Notes: a model not told the origin generated them from the sequence alone. Counted from the first letter of the stretch, positions 9,450 to 18,353 are shown. The stretch is DNA of 64,000 nucleotides from Nitrososphaeraceae archaeon (GCA_021325295.1 JAJPHM010000025.1:43428-107427), one strand, 5' to 3'. Translations and numbers: made by a program.

Positions 9450-10133
9450 ATGTCATCTGAATCAGGACTTGGGCAGGCAGGCAATAACAGGTATCCGTAC
9501 TTTTACGGTCCGCAGGGCAGGCTGGTAATGGTCGACAGCGCCCTTGAAGCTGTAAACAGGGGCTCAACAACCATAGGCATCAAGACTCCGGGGTTTGCGA
9601 TGGTTTCAAGCCATATCAAGCCCTTAAGGTCCCTGATAGAGCCGACGGAAAAGATATTCGAAATAGACGGCCATGTCGGAGCCACGGGAGCCGGTTACAT
9701 TGGCGACATATTGCAGCTGATGGACGAGCTGAGACTGCAGGCGCAGAAGCACAGGCTGACATTTGACAGCCCGATAGATGTCGGATCTCTTGCAAAGCAC
9801 ATAAGCGCATACCTGCACCAGTACACGATATATGCTGTCAGGCCGCAGGCAGCGTCTGTGATAATAGCAGGGGCAGATCAGGGAGGCGTGCACCTGTACC
9901 AGGTTGACCCAAGCGGGACATTTTTCAGGGGAGCCGGCTTTGCGATAGGCCAGTCTGCAGATATTGCTCTGGACACAATCCAGAAGGAATACAGCGTCGA
10001 CATGACACCGGAAGAGGCGGCCCAGCTTGGTGGAAAGGCGATAGAAAGAGCCCTCGGAGAAAAGCCCACAATAGAGACAGGAATAGTTACAGCAAAGGAT
10101 CAGAGGTTCAGAAGGCTCTCAAATCCAAGCTAG
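9450..10133 (+). CDS. Proteasome alpha-type subunit (divergent)
   Basis: 227 residues; the ATG follows the previous stop codon with no gap, so translation is coupled. It lacks a catalytic Thr. The N-terminus YPYFYGPQGRL and VDSALEAVNRGSTTIGIK matches the alpha-subunit signature (SPxGRLxQVEYAxEAV). The region GHVGATGAGYIGDI, AVRPQAASVIIAG and DPSGTFFRGAG also follows the alpha fold. The canonical EYA is replaced by DSA and the N-terminal gate helix is short. The pair order beta-then-alpha resembles prcBA of actinobacteria rather than the scattered archaeal psm genes. I am confident of the superfamily and less so that it forms a gated 20S ring. Confidence 0.75.
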   Translation: MSSESGLGQAGNNRYPYFYGPQGRLVMVDSALEAVNRGSTTIGIKTPGFAMVSSHIKPLRSLIEPTEKIFEIDGHVGATGAGYIGDILQLMDELRLQAQKHRLTFDSPIDVGSLAKHISAYLHQYTIYAVRPQAASVIIAGADQGGVHLYQVDPSGTFFRGAGFAIGQSADIALDTIQKEYSVDMTPEEAAQLGGKAIERALGEKPTIETGIVTAKDQRFRRLSNPS

Positions 10134-10140
10134 CCGCAGA

Positions 10141-10262
10141 CGACTTTTCTTTCTTTTTTCGCCTTCCTTTCCTTTCTTTGCATTTTGTTATCTATCCCAT
10201 CCCCATTCTCATTTTCTCTTCTTTCTTTCTTCCTTCCTTCATTCTTCCCTCTATTCCAGTTA
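10141..10262 (+). terminator. Pyrimidine-rich tract between convergent genes
   Basis: The plus strand is nearly all C and T with several runs of five or six T (for example 10145-10160 and 10207-10235), placed right after the stop of the alpha-like gene. It can serve as an oligo-T terminator for the proteasome-like operon, opposite the end of the convergent MFS gene. Confidence 0.45.
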
Positions 10263-10283
10263 TTTCAAGCCAAGCCCATCTAC

Positions 10284-11828
10284 TCATATCCTGGCTTCCT
10301 GAGCATCTCTGGTCCTTATCCTGCTCTTCAGCACAAATGCCAGAACGGCAGCGGTTACCGAAACTACCGCAGCGGTAATGAATATCAAATAGTATGACTC
10401 TGCTGACGGAAAAAAGTTTGTTGTCCCACCCGAGCTGACGGCATACCTGTTGACCTGCATAAACATGCCTGCAACCGCAGGGCCTATAGAGCTTCCAACT
10501 ATTCTAAAAAGCGTGTTCATGCCAAGCGAGATCCCCATAAACTCCCGCGGCGTAGATAGCATGTTGATGTTCATTACGCCAACATTTGTCAGTGAAAGGC
10601 CTGTCGAGATTACTGCAAGATTGGCTGATACCATGAGCGGTGTTGAATGAAGCATTACCAGCGCAAAAAAGCCGGCGCACATTATTATGCTACCAAGTAC
10701 TGTGGGTTTTACTGAGCCCCATTTAGATATGATAAACCCGGATGTGGGCCCAAATACAAGGAACACAAGCGCAAAAGGAAGCTGGATATTGGCTGCCTGG
10801 AAAGCATCGCCTCCAAAGCCGGAAGGTGGAGGGCTTCTTACAAGCACAGGTATGGTCTGAAAAACCATGAACATACACAGCCCTACGATAGTTATCATGA
10901 CGTTTGAGGGAAGGATGATTTGGTGCAGCATAAGCCGAAAATCCACAAGCGGCGATCTGGCCTTTCTTTCCACCAGAATAAAGAGCACAAGTGAGGTGCT
11001 TCCGGCTGCAAGAAATGCTGCAATTTGCATGCTTGTAATGCCGCCGCTTTCCATAAACGTAAGGGCAAGCAAAAAAGATACGATTGTTCCCGCTAGAGTT
11101 ACAATGCCCTTGATGTCCATTGCAGAGGCAGGCATGCGACCTGAAGAAGGAGCAGAAGTCGATGCAGCTTCTTTGGGCTTGCAGGTCTCATCAGCATGCA
11201 GATAGCGCATCGGGCGCTCGTCAACATGTACAAATCGCCTTATGACAAAGATAAGCGCGACTATGACAGGTATTATAGAGTAGAACGTCACGCGCCAGCC
11301 AAAGTTCTGAATTATGCTTCCTCCGGCAAGCAGGCCTATGACTGCCCCGGCGGCAAACATTGAAGAGATAACACCCTGTCCTATCGCAAGCTTTTCTCTG
11401 GGGAACTGGTCCCTTACTATGCCAAATGCAATGGGAAATATCGACATTCCCACCCCCTGAAGCGCCCGGGCAAATAGCAGCATGTAGATGCTGGTTGAGA
11501 ACCCTCCAAGCGAGACGCCCACAGCATAAAATATCAGCGTGACAAGAAGCATCTTTTTCTTGCCATACATGTCTGAAAGTTTGCCTGTGATAGGAGTCAT
11601 TACCGCGCCGACCACAAGGTAGGCTGAAAGAATCCAAGACGATGTGCTGTAGGAAATGTTAAACTCCTGTATGAGGTCAGGGATTGCTGGTATCAGCATG
11701 GTCTCGGCGTACATGGCCATGGTGGCAATGGAGCTGAGTATCGCAAGTGTCTTCCAAGCAGAGGGGCTTATGGTTACCTTCCCCGGAGGCTGCTTGTTCC
11801 CTGGGCCGCCGTTTTCTTTGGGTATCAT
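10284..11828 (-). CDS. MFS drug-efflux-type transporter (DHA2-like)
   Basis: 514 residues from an ATG, almost entirely hydrophobic helices. Motif A is GKLSDMYGKKKM in the loop after helix 2, and motif C-like LLAGGSIIQNFGWR lies in helix 5, both marks of proton-driven drug antiporters. The helix count looks like 14, with a hydrophilic central loop (about residues 215-235), which fits the DHA2 group. The substrate cannot be read from sequence. It stands alone, convergent with the proteasome-like pair. Confidence 0.8.
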   Translation of the reverse strand: MIPKENGGPGNKQPPGKVTISPSAWKTLAILSSIATMAMYAETMLIPAIPDLIQEFNISYSTSSWILSAYLVVGAVMTPITGKLSDMYGKKKMLLVTLIFYAVGVSLGGFSTSIYMLLFARALQGVGMSIFPIAFGIVRDQFPREKLAIGQGVISSMFAAGAVIGLLAGGSIIQNFGWRVTFYSIIPVIVALIFVIRRFVHVDERPMRYLHADETCKPKEAASTSAPSSGRMPASAMDIKGIVTLAGTIVSFLLALTFMESGGITSMQIAAFLAAGSTSLVLFILVERKARSPLVDFRLMLHQIILPSNVMITIVGLCMFMVFQTIPVLVRSPPPSGFGGDAFQAANIQLPFALVFLVFGPTSGFIISKWGSVKPTVLGSIIMCAGFFALVMLHSTPLMVSANLAVISTGLSLTNVGVMNINMLSTPREFMGISLGMNTLFRIVGSSIGPAVAGMFMQVNRYAVSSGGTTNFFPSAESYYLIFITAAVVSVTAAVLAFVLKSRIRTRDAQEARI

Positions 11829-12108
11829 CCAGACTACCTGATTGGTTGGATGTGCCTATTGATGCAACTCCATATTTATGAATTGCACAGCAATGCACTG
11901 ATTTGCAACCTCTACGCAATACCAAGGCGACAGCTTTGGCTTTCTGTCCGCTAACTATCCATCTGCCTGTTGTCTGTCTTGGCTACTGCAGAACGGCAGG
12001 CTCAAATCGACTAATTTCAATCAAACGAAAGAAAGGATATGAAAGATGGGAGAGAAGGAACGAGATGAAATGAAATGCTTTTGAGCCGGTCTTTCGAATA
12101 ATAGTGCA

Positions 12109-12408
12109 GTGTCACAACAAGACGACGAGGATTCTATGAAAAGCCTCATACGGGAGCTTGATAAAGAGCAATCCAGAATAGTAATATCCAAGGACATCAG
12201 GGGAAGGTACAGAAAGGTGGCAACGGTTATCAGCGGCATACAAGATAAAAACGATGCAGAAGCTTTGACCAAAGAGTTAAAGGCTGAGATGGGAACCGGC
12301 GGAACTTACAAGAATGGCCAGATAATCTTGCAGGGTGACCACAGAGATTCGGTAAGGCAGTTTCTTGTCAAGAAGGGTTTTAGCAGCGAATCGATAGAAG
12401 TAATGTAA
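12109..12408 (+). CDS. Translation initiation factor SUI1/eIF1 family
   Basis: 99 residues from a GTG. After a polar N-terminus the SUI1 fold is clear: IVISKDIRGRYRKVATVISG, DAEALTKELKAEMGTGGTYK and NGQIILQGDHRDSVRQFLVK. The GTGGT turn is the family hallmark. It binds the small ribosomal subunit near the P site and enforces start-codon accuracy. The gene is preceded by a purine-rich leader (about 12022-12080) and has no operon partner. Confidence 0.9.
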   Translation: MSQQDDEDSMKSLIRELDKEQSRIVISKDIRGRYRKVATVISGIQDKNDAEALTKELKAEMGTGGTYKNGQIILQGDHRDSVRQFLVKKGFSSESIEVM

Positions 12409-12489
12409 CAGATCCTTTTCATATTGCAGTACATCTACGCCAACATTTATCGCGGTCTGCTTTTGGCTGGATCTTAAACAGGCAGGTAA

Positions 12490-12555
12490 ATGATGACAAG
12501 GCCAGCCCAGCGGGCAGACATGGTCCGCCTGTCGGGCAAGGACTTGCGCGAGTAA
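12490..12555 (+). other. Structured GC-rich stretch with a possible 21-residue ORF in a 324-base gene-free gap
   Basis: The interval 12409-12732 has no conventional gene. Inside it, 12490-12555 encodes MMTRPAQRADMVRLSGKDLR plus one Glu, with a GGCAGGT Shine-Dalgarno-like stretch just before. The same bases are locally GC-rich and can pair (GCCC-AGC-GGGC; GACA...TGTC), followed by an ACCTT/AAGGT hairpin near 12556-12570. It could be a tiny peptide, a structured RNA or neither. Confidence 0.2.
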
Positions 12556-12732
12556 CCTTGTTCAAAGGTCAGGTTAACATTCTGACTCAATCGGCATTTG
12601 ATAAGCTTTGACTTTGAAAAAAGAGGCCGCCGTTTGTCATCAACACATGGCTGTCAGCCTCTATAACCAAGACGGCAGCATCTTGTTCTTAATGAGAAAC
12701 GTTAAGAACAGTATGTCTGTTTCTATTCCCGG

Positions 12733-14526
12733 ATGCAGAATCTGGCTCTGGCAAAGATCCTCAGGGATATTGGCTTTCTGACCGAGGTTGAAGACGGAGA
12801 CAATGCTGCCTTCAAAGCCCGCGCTTATTACAGGGCGGCAGACATAATCGCAAACCTCAACAGAAAAGTTGACGACATTTACAGAGAAAAGGGCCTGCAG
12901 GGACTGCTCGAGATTCCAACTGTCGGCAAGGCGATAGCTCTGAAAGTACAGGAATATATCACGACAGGCAGAGTGGCCCACCTGGAGGAAATGAAGGCAA
13001 GGACTCCCATCAATACTGAAGAGTTGAGCGGAATAGAAGGAATCGGGCCCAGAACAATCAAGATCCTGTATGATAGGCTCGGTATAAAAAACCTGGACGA
13101 CCTTTATAATGCCGCTGCGCAGAAAAAAATCAGAACTATTCCAGGGTTTTCTGAAAAAAAAGAGCAGGACATTTTGAAGCGGATCGATTTTTTCAGGAAA
13201 GGCAAGGGCCGCCGCATCCTAGGCGAGATCTATCCTCTTGTCAAGCAAATCGAGTCGCGGCTTTCACGTGCAGATGGCGTAAAGAAAGTAGCGGTGGCAG
13301 GCTCTATAAGGAGAATGAGAGAGACGATTGGAGATATCGACTATATCGTTCTTTCCGACAGGCCTGAAGAGGTAATGGATTTTTTTGTCAGAATGCCAGA
13401 GGTTGCTGAAGTTCTGGGCAGAGGGCCGGCAAAAGTGTTTGTGAAGCTAAATGCTGGCATTGATGCAGATCTTTTGGTGGTTCCTAATGAAAGTTTTGGT
13501 TCGGCAATGCAGTATTTTACAGGAAGCAAAGAGCACTCTGTGGAGCTTCGCAGGATAGCCATTTCCAAAGGTCTGAGGCTCAATGAATGGGGCCTCTTTA
13601 AGAGCGATAAAGAAGATAGAACTGCGGAAGGTGCCAGCGACAGCAGCGAACTAACTTCAGGTAAGAAAGTAATGGCAGGGCAGGTTGCAGGGAACTCTGA
13701 GGAGGAGATTTACAGTGCCCTGGGGCTCCAGTGGATCCCTCCAGAAATGCGTGAAAATCGCGGCGAAATAGAGCTTGCCAGGGCGGGTCAGATTCCCAAG
13801 CTGGTAGAATACGGCTCACTGAAGGGGGATCTTCAGGTCCACAGCGACAGCACTGACGGCACAATGCCAATAGAGGATATGGCACATGCTGCAAAGGAAA
13901 AGTTTGGTCTAGACTATATCGCCATTACTGACCACACAAAGAGCCTGACTATAGCAGGCGGTCTTGACGAAAAAGAGTTGCTAGACCAGGCCCACAGGAT
14001 AGCAGAGATAAACGACAGGCTCGAAGGCTTCCGTATCCTGTCAGGCGCCGAGGTAAACATAATGAAGGACGGCTCACTGGACATTCCAGACAACGTCCTT
14101 GACAAGCTGGACATCGTGGGCGCGGCTATTCATTCACATTTTTCGCAGCCAGTGGAAGTGCAGACAGAGAGACTTGTCAGGGCTGCCCAAAACCCGAGCG
14201 TGGACATTATATTCCACCCCACAGGCAGGCTTTTGAACAAAAGAGACGGCTATCCAGTGGACATTGCCAGACTGGTAGAGGCTGCAAAAGACACAGGTAC
14301 TGCGCTTGAAATTGATGCCCACTACGACAGGCTTGACCTCAGAGACGACCATGTGAGGATGGCGGTTCAGCACGGGGTCAAGCTTGTGATTGATTCAGAT
14401 GCACATCACCCGGTGCATTTTGCATTCCTGATGTTTGGGCTTGGTCAGGCACGACGCGGCTGGGCCAGAGAATCGGATGTGCTCAACACAATGCCTTTTG
14501 ACAGGCTGAAAAGGTCGCTCAAATGA
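12733..14526 (+). CDS. polX: Family X DNA polymerase with PHP domain
   Basis: 597 residues from an ATG. An N-terminal 8-kDa and helix-hairpin-helix domain (LLEIPTVGKAIALK; LSGIEGIGPRTIKI) leads into a polymerase X palm with GSIRRMRETIGDIDYIV and IDADLLVV, giving the catalytic carboxylates. The C-terminal PHP domain (about residues 350-590) has the metal-binding DLQVHSDSTDG, ITDHTKS and SDAHHP. Bacterial and archaeal PolX fill short gaps in base excision repair, and the PHP part gives 3'-5' exonuclease or AP-endonuclease activity. An Asp/Ser-rich insert (about 290-320) links the domains. Confidence 0.93.
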   Translation: MQNLALAKILRDIGFLTEVEDGDNAAFKARAYYRAADIIANLNRKVDDIYREKGLQGLLEIPTVGKAIALKVQEYITTGRVAHLEEMKARTPINTEELSGIEGIGPRTIKILYDRLGIKNLDDLYNAAAQKKIRTIPGFSEKKEQDILKRIDFFRKGKGRRILGEIYPLVKQIESRLSRADGVKKVAVAGSIRRMRETIGDIDYIVLSDRPEEVMDFFVRMPEVAEVLGRGPAKVFVKLNAGIDADLLVVPNESFGSAMQYFTGSKEHSVELRRIAISKGLRLNEWGLFKSDKEDRTAEGASDSSELTSGKKVMAGQVAGNSEEEIYSALGLQWIPPEMRENRGEIELARAGQIPKLVEYGSLKGDLQVHSDSTDGTMPIEDMAHAAKEKFGLDYIAITDHTKSLTIAGGLDEKELLDQAHRIAEINDRLEGFRILSGAEVNIMKDGSLDIPDNVLDKLDIVGAAIHSHFSQPVEVQTERLVRAAQNPSVDIIFHPTGRLLNKRDGYPVDIARLVEAAKDTGTALEIDAHYDRLDLRDDHVRMAVQHGVKLVIDSDAHHPVHFAFLMFGLGQARRGWARESDVLNTMPFDRLKRSLK

Positions 14527-14631
14527 CGCAGTGAACTAAACTAACTATGCATGTATGTATATATTCTCTAACCTGTCTGGCAGGCTAAATTAAACAATTA
14601 ATATCCCCGGCAGCTGCTATCGCCATACGAT

Positions 14632-15192
14632 ATGCGCCACTCCAGCCTCGAAAGAGACGAAGTGAGGACAAGAAAGATCTTTCTTGGAGTCTTTTACTTT
14701 TGTGCAGCCACCATGGCCGCGATTACTTTTTACGCACTCTATGTCAGCATTGCCGACTACTCCAAGACTGGGACTATTGCCATAGGCAAAGTCCTTGAAG
14801 AGACAGAGTTTCCAGTCCACGGCCTTGCCAAGCTTGTCACTTACCTGATGATAGTCTCTGTAGTTGGGTGGTACTGTGTCGTGAGGCTTGGAGGCGAGAA
14901 GGTAAAGAGCATACCAAAATGGCTCAAATCGATATTGCAGCTTATCGTGCTGGCAATTGCAGTAGTTGCGCTTTACGAATTTGTCTACAATTTCACCATA
15001 TGGGAAGCACTTATCACAGCCCAGGCAATAAAGGGCACGATAAACCCAGACAACGTAGTTGTTCCATATCCAAACCCAAATACGCCATGGAGCCTGGTGT
15101 TTGCTACAAAGATGTCCCTTGCTGCATTTCTTATTGCAGCACATGGGTTCTATACCATGTCAAAGCCTGAGAAAAAGTTCAGAGAAGAGTAG
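14632..15192 (+). CDS. Conserved membrane protein with about four helices, unknown function
   Basis: 186 residues from an ATG. Helices are visible at about residues 17-40, 68-88, 103-123 and 158-175, with a Lys/Arg-rich N-terminus and C-terminus that suggest both ends face the cytoplasm. The loop before the last helix contains an Asn/Pro stretch (NPDNVVVPYPNPNTPWS). I do not recognise a family. It is preceded by an AT-rich promoter-like region (TAAATTAAACAATTAATA). I considered an ammonia monooxygenase accessory subunit but saw no supporting motif. Confidence 0.6.
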   Translation: MRHSSLERDEVRTRKIFLGVFYFCAATMAAITFYALYVSIADYSKTGTIAIGKVLEETEFPVHGLAKLVTYLMIVSVVGWYCVVRLGGEKVKSIPKWLKSILQLIVLAIAVVALYEFVYNFTIWEALITAQAIKGTINPDNVVVPYPNPNTPWSLVFATKMSLAAFLIAAHGFYTMSKPEKKFREE

Positions 15193-15309
15193 TGGACTGA
15201 GCGAAGCCAAGTCAAGTGAAAAAATGAAATGAAAGAAAAGACACAGTAGAGCAGAATCACCGGTCAATAATTGGTTGACATGTAATACAATATAGTACCA
15301 AATCTGCCT

Positions 15310-16524
15310 CTACTTATTTGCAGCAAGCCATTCTCTTACCCGGTCATTCTCAAACTCGCGCTTTTTTCTATATGATGATGCAGATGGCGGATGGAGCACC
15401 ACAGCAGGCCCGGCCTTATTATAAAAGTCAACCTCGATGTAGCTGGCCATATTATTGCCGACTTCAAAAAAGCAGTATCCTTTTCCATCAAACCGTGCCA
15501 GCCCTTCAGCGTTCTGCTGGGATTGCTTTGAACTTGACCGGTTTCCCATTTGCAGCTTGATCTCGTGTATAATCTGCAACGCGACAGCTTTTCCTTGGCC
15601 TTCCGCAAATATGCCTGCCTTTGGCACTGCCATTGCATAGCCAGATGGTTGCAGACCTGCAATATCTCCTATGGCAAAGACTCGCTCATATGCGGTCTTG
15701 AGCGTAAACGGGTCGGCTGGCACCCAGCCCCCTTCAGGCGCAATGCCTGATCTTGAGACTACATCTGGGACCTTGTGTGCAGGGACGCCTGCCAAAATAT
15801 CATAAGAAGCAGATCTGCCATCTTCAAACACAAGCATGTCGTCCTGAACTGACTTCACTTTGTGCAATGGATGAAAATTAATTCCCTGCTTCTGGAGCAT
15901 ATCTACCATGTCTTTGTTTGCCTGCGGCCCTGCTACGGGAATAGGAACAGGTGTTGGAGCATAGATGTCAATCTCTATGCCATCCCTCTTGCCATTTTGT
16001 AAAAGCAGGTCACTTATGAGCATCGATGCTTCGTAGGGTGCCGGCGGGCACTTGTAAGGAATTCCCATTATCGCAACTGCCACCTTTTCACCCCTTCTGG
16101 CAGAAAGAAGCCTGCTGCGCAGTGCAGGAATCTGCTGCGAGTCGTACAGATTGAACCCTTTGCCGACAAAACCCGGCACTCTTTCCGGGTCCAGCTCTGC
16201 GCCAAGAGCTATTATCATGTAATCTGATTCGAGCTTGCCCCTTCCTTTGGTCAGGACGCTTCTTGACCGGGCATCAATTTCCACTATCTCGTCGTTGAGA
16301 AACTCTATACCCTTGCTTGTCAGGCCATCAAGCGGAGTAGCAGAATCTTCAAGAATTCTATCACCATGCAGAACCCACAGGTTAACAAGTCCCATCATGA
16401 ACGACTTTTTCTTATCGATTACGGTTATTCGATGTTCTGGCTCAAGGTTTCCCCTCAGCAGGTTGGCTGCGGCAAGGCCGCCAAACCCGGCTCCAAGAAT
16501 CAATATTCGCTTTCCGGATTGCAT
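15310..16524 (-). CDS. FAD-dependent NAD(P)H/sulfide:quinone oxidoreductase-like protein
   Basis: 404 residues from an ATG. The FAD dinucleotide-binding motif GAGFGGLAAANLL is at residues 11-23, a second Rossmann region follows (AVAIMGIPYKCPPAP), and the flavin-contacting FAIGDIAGLQPSGYAM lies at about 290. The YKCPPAP cysteine corresponds to one redox Cys of sulfide:quinone reductases; I do not see a clear second partner, so activity on sulfide is uncertain and a type II NADH dehydrogenase-like role is possible. The C-terminus (GNNMASYIEVDFYNKAG) is an amphipathic membrane-associating domain. The upstream mRNA region is purine-rich. Confidence 0.75.
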   Translation of the reverse strand: MQSGKRILILGAGFGGLAAANLLRGNLEPEHRITVIDKKKSFMMGLVNLWVLHGDRILEDSATPLDGLTSKGIEFLNDEIVEIDARSRSVLTKGRGKLESDYMIIALGAELDPERVPGFVGKGFNLYDSQQIPALRSRLLSARRGEKVAVAIMGIPYKCPPAPYEASMLISDLLLQNGKRDGIEIDIYAPTPVPIPVAGPQANKDMVDMLQKQGINFHPLHKVKSVQDDMLVFEDGRSASYDILAGVPAHKVPDVVSRSGIAPEGGWVPADPFTLKTAYERVFAIGDIAGLQPSGYAMAVPKAGIFAEGQGKAVALQIIHEIKLQMGNRSSSKQSQQNAEGLARFDGKGYCFFEVGNNMASYIEVDFYNKAGPAVVLHPPSASSYRKKREFENDRVREWLAANK

Positions 16525-16654
16525 GAAAGTTACTTCCTCCCGTCCTCCTTCTTTTTCTTTCTCTCTTTCTTTTCTTTTCTTGTCTTGTCTCGTCTCTTCG
16601 CTTCTTTGCCTTTCCTTTCCTTCTTTTGCCTTCCCTTCTCTTATCCACTTTTCC

Positions 16655-17146
16655 CTACTTGAATACTAAAGGCAGGAGCCAGCTGCTTATGTAAACAAGG
16701 GCTATAACTTTGACAGTCTTGCCAGAGACCATGGCTATCGTGAATTTCCTGAAGCTAAACTTTTTTGCCCCTGCAATGACAGGTATTACATCTCCAAATA
16801 TCGGTATCCATGGACTGAGAAAAATTGCTATCCACCCGTATTTTTCAAGGAGACCTGAACCCCGTACTTGCTGTTTTTTGTCCTGCCTGACAAACCTATG
16901 GAAAAACTTGTTTCCGCCATAGCCGGCATAATACGATATAAATCCACCTATTATCGATCCCGCCGTCAGCACCACCATCACAGACTCTCTGCTCTGACCT
17001 GCCAGCAAGAGGGCGCTTGCAGTCAGCTCTGTCGGGATAGGTATTATAGAAGAGGCAACACCATTCAAAAATAGGCCTGCAAGCCCGTACTTTGCAAAGA
17101 TTGGATTGTTGACAATATTTTCAATCTGGCCGAGCAGGGACTCCAA
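16655..17146 (-). CDS. DedA/SNARE-associated family membrane protein
   Basis: The frame is open to 17218, but its first 24 residues are non-hydrophobic and poorly protein-like. The TTG at 17146 is preceded by CAGGTAAGTC, the same sequence that precedes the TTG of cbf5 here, so I prefer it (163 residues). The DedA/VTT domain is clear: ENIVNNPIFAKYGLAGLFLN, PIPTELTASALLLAG, then YYAGYGGNKF and SPWIPIFGDVIPVIAG with the conserved Gly/Pro re-entrant motif. These proteins act in membrane lipid scrambling or flux. It has no partner gene. Confidence 0.75.
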   Translation of the reverse strand: MESLLGQIENIVNNPIFAKYGLAGLFLNGVASSIIPIPTELTASALLLAGQSRESVMVVLTAGSIIGGFISYYAGYGGNKFFHRFVRQDKKQQVRGSGLLEKYGWIAIFLSPWIPIFGDVIPVIAGAKKFSFRKFTIAMVSGKTVKVIALVYISSWLLPLVFK

Positions 17147-17429
17147 TGACTTACCTGATGGGCCTTGATATTTTAGTTTACGGCGCGGGGAGATAACGTG
17201 CAGACAATGGATACACATCTGGCTACTGGAAGCACGAGGCTGTATTGTGCAACCTATTAGGTCCTCTGCAGGGTGCTAGCCACGCAATTGCAATACAGAA
17301 AATAAAACAAGTATGCAGTCCGGCTTATTAAGATCCAAAGCAATCAATTTCTTTATGCGGCCAATTTGTTTGCTTTTTCTTCTTTGTTTGCCGCCAGCAA
17401 GCTGATAACTGACTGATTGATGCTAACTG

Positions 17430-17738
17430 CTAAAATCCAGCTTTTTTCATTCTGGAGCCGCATCTTGGGCAGGCTGCCTGGTTGTGCTTTGTACCGCAGG
17501 CCATGCAGTAGTAATCGATGCCCTTTGAGCCAAACATGGAGCCAAATGCTCCTCCGCCAGCACCCATCTTTTGCATCTGTCTTTTTCTGATAAAATAACT
17601 CATCAGCATAAAGACCCCTATCATTATAGGCAGCGAGTAGGGAAATGGCACGACCAATGATATGGCAATGCTGATTGCAAACGATACTCCTATCCACATT
17701 AGCTGGGTGACAAGAAAACGCTTGGACGCAGAATCCAT
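17430..17738 (-). CDS. Small two-helix membrane protein with C-terminal zinc ribbon
   Basis: 102 residues if started at ATG 17738, which matches the start of its paralog at 54032; a TTG at 17759 is an alternative. Two hydrophobic helices (about residues 12-28 and 31-48) precede a Gly-rich linker and a CxxC...CxxC zinc ribbon (YYCMACGTKHNQAACPRCG). The C-terminal 22 residues are identical to those of the 54032 protein. The family seems to tie a cytoplasmic zinc knuckle to the membrane. Function is unknown. Confidence 0.7.
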   Translation of the reverse strand: MDSASKRFLVTQLMWIGVSFAISIAISLVVPFPYSLPIMIGVFMLMSYFIRKRQMQKMGAGGGAFGSMFGSKGIDYYCMACGTKHNQAACPRCGSRMKKAGF

Positions 17739-17842
17739 TTGTTCCAGATTTATTATCAAGCCCCGGCTAAAAAGTCTTTATTCGTCTTATAAAGAAAGAT
17801 AGAGGCTGCCTCTCATCCGCTACTTTCTCTGCAGCCGCCGTG

Positions 17843-18004
17843 CTAAATTGTCTCTCCAAGCCCAGGCCGCTCTTTTTCCAACCTTGCTATGTTGCGAGAA
17901 AGGTTCTCAATAGTTCCGGGGATGTGGCACCTGCATATGCAGTCATTGTTGCAATCTGCATGATTGCCAGCCTTGCAGTATTCAGAAAATCCTTGGCTTC
18001 CCAT
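17843..18004 (-). CDS. Cys/His-cluster mini-protein
   Basis: 53 residues from ATG 18004; an in-frame TTG lies upstream at 18031. The N-terminal half carries SEYCKAGNHADCNNDCICRC followed by His, a dense C-x5-H-x2-C-x3-C-x-C-x-C-H pattern that fits a small zinc-binding knuckle. The second half is a basic amphipathic helix (ENLSRNIARLEKERP). I associate similar CKAGxH...C.C.CH mini-proteins with Thaumarchaeota. The opposite strand also has an ORF of similar length, but it lacks any motif. Confidence 0.5.
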   Translation of the reverse strand: MGSQGFSEYCKAGNHADCNNDCICRCHIPGTIENLSRNIARLEKERPGLGETI

Positions 18005-18226
18005 AAAGAGGATAATGAAAATATCGTCCAACCATAATTTCTACCTTTGTTTATTATCTCACTTGCGGATGCAGAGAGGTGCAAGAAAATATCTAATCGG
18101 GAACCAAACTTTCCGTCCCGTTCCATTCCGTCCTATTCTATTCTTCATTCAGATCAAAAGATTCGGCCCTGAAGAGTTATGGTTAATATACAGAGGCATT
18201 TACGGATGTGGTGGAGGCTAGGATAT

Positions 18227-18353
18227 GCCGGGGTCGCCTAGCCCGGAAGGGCGCAAGCCTGGAAAACCTGTAGTGGAGTGTAGATACATTTTGCAGTTTC
18301 CAGCAAGCTTGTGACCCGTGAGGGTCTCGAGGGTTCAAATCCCTCTCCCGGCG
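18227..18353 (+). tRNA. tRNA-Ser(GGA) with a 41-nt intron
   Basis: The acceptor GCCGGGG (18227-18233) pairs with TCCCGGC (18346-18352), with a terminal G-T pair, and the discriminator is G (18353), which is typical for serine. The anticodon stem is CAAGC/GCTTG with loop CTGGAA+A, giving anticodon GGA (18261-18263). A long variable arm (GACCC-GTGA-GGGTC) marks class II, and the T arm is GAGGG-TTCAAAT-CCCTC. Removing 18265-18305 leaves 86 nt. The 3' CCA is not encoded. A TTAATATA box at about 18183-18190 may be its promoter. Confidence 0.93.
18265..18305 (+). other. tRNA-Ser intron at the canonical 37/38 position
   Basis: The 41-base insert follows A37. Its 3' part TTTCCAG (18297-18303) is the exact complement of CTGGAAA (18259-18265) in the anticodon loop, which would build the bulge-helix-bulge cut by the archaeal splicing endonuclease. 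The exact cut could shift by one base because A residues repeat at the junction. Confidence 0.8.

Noticed and set aside
12489..12584. C/D-box guide RNA suggested by ATGATGA and a later CTGA
   Set aside because: The distance of about 95 bases is too long for an archaeal C/D sRNA and no internal C'/D' boxes are seen.
14632..15192. Ammonia monooxygenase accessory subunit
   Set aside because: Size and helices are compatible, but no amo gene is nearby and no subunit signature is present.
17840..18037. 65-codon plus-strand ORF opposite the Cys/His mini-protein
   Set aside because: It has one weak hydrophobic stretch and no motif, whereas the minus strand shows a clear Cys/His cluster.
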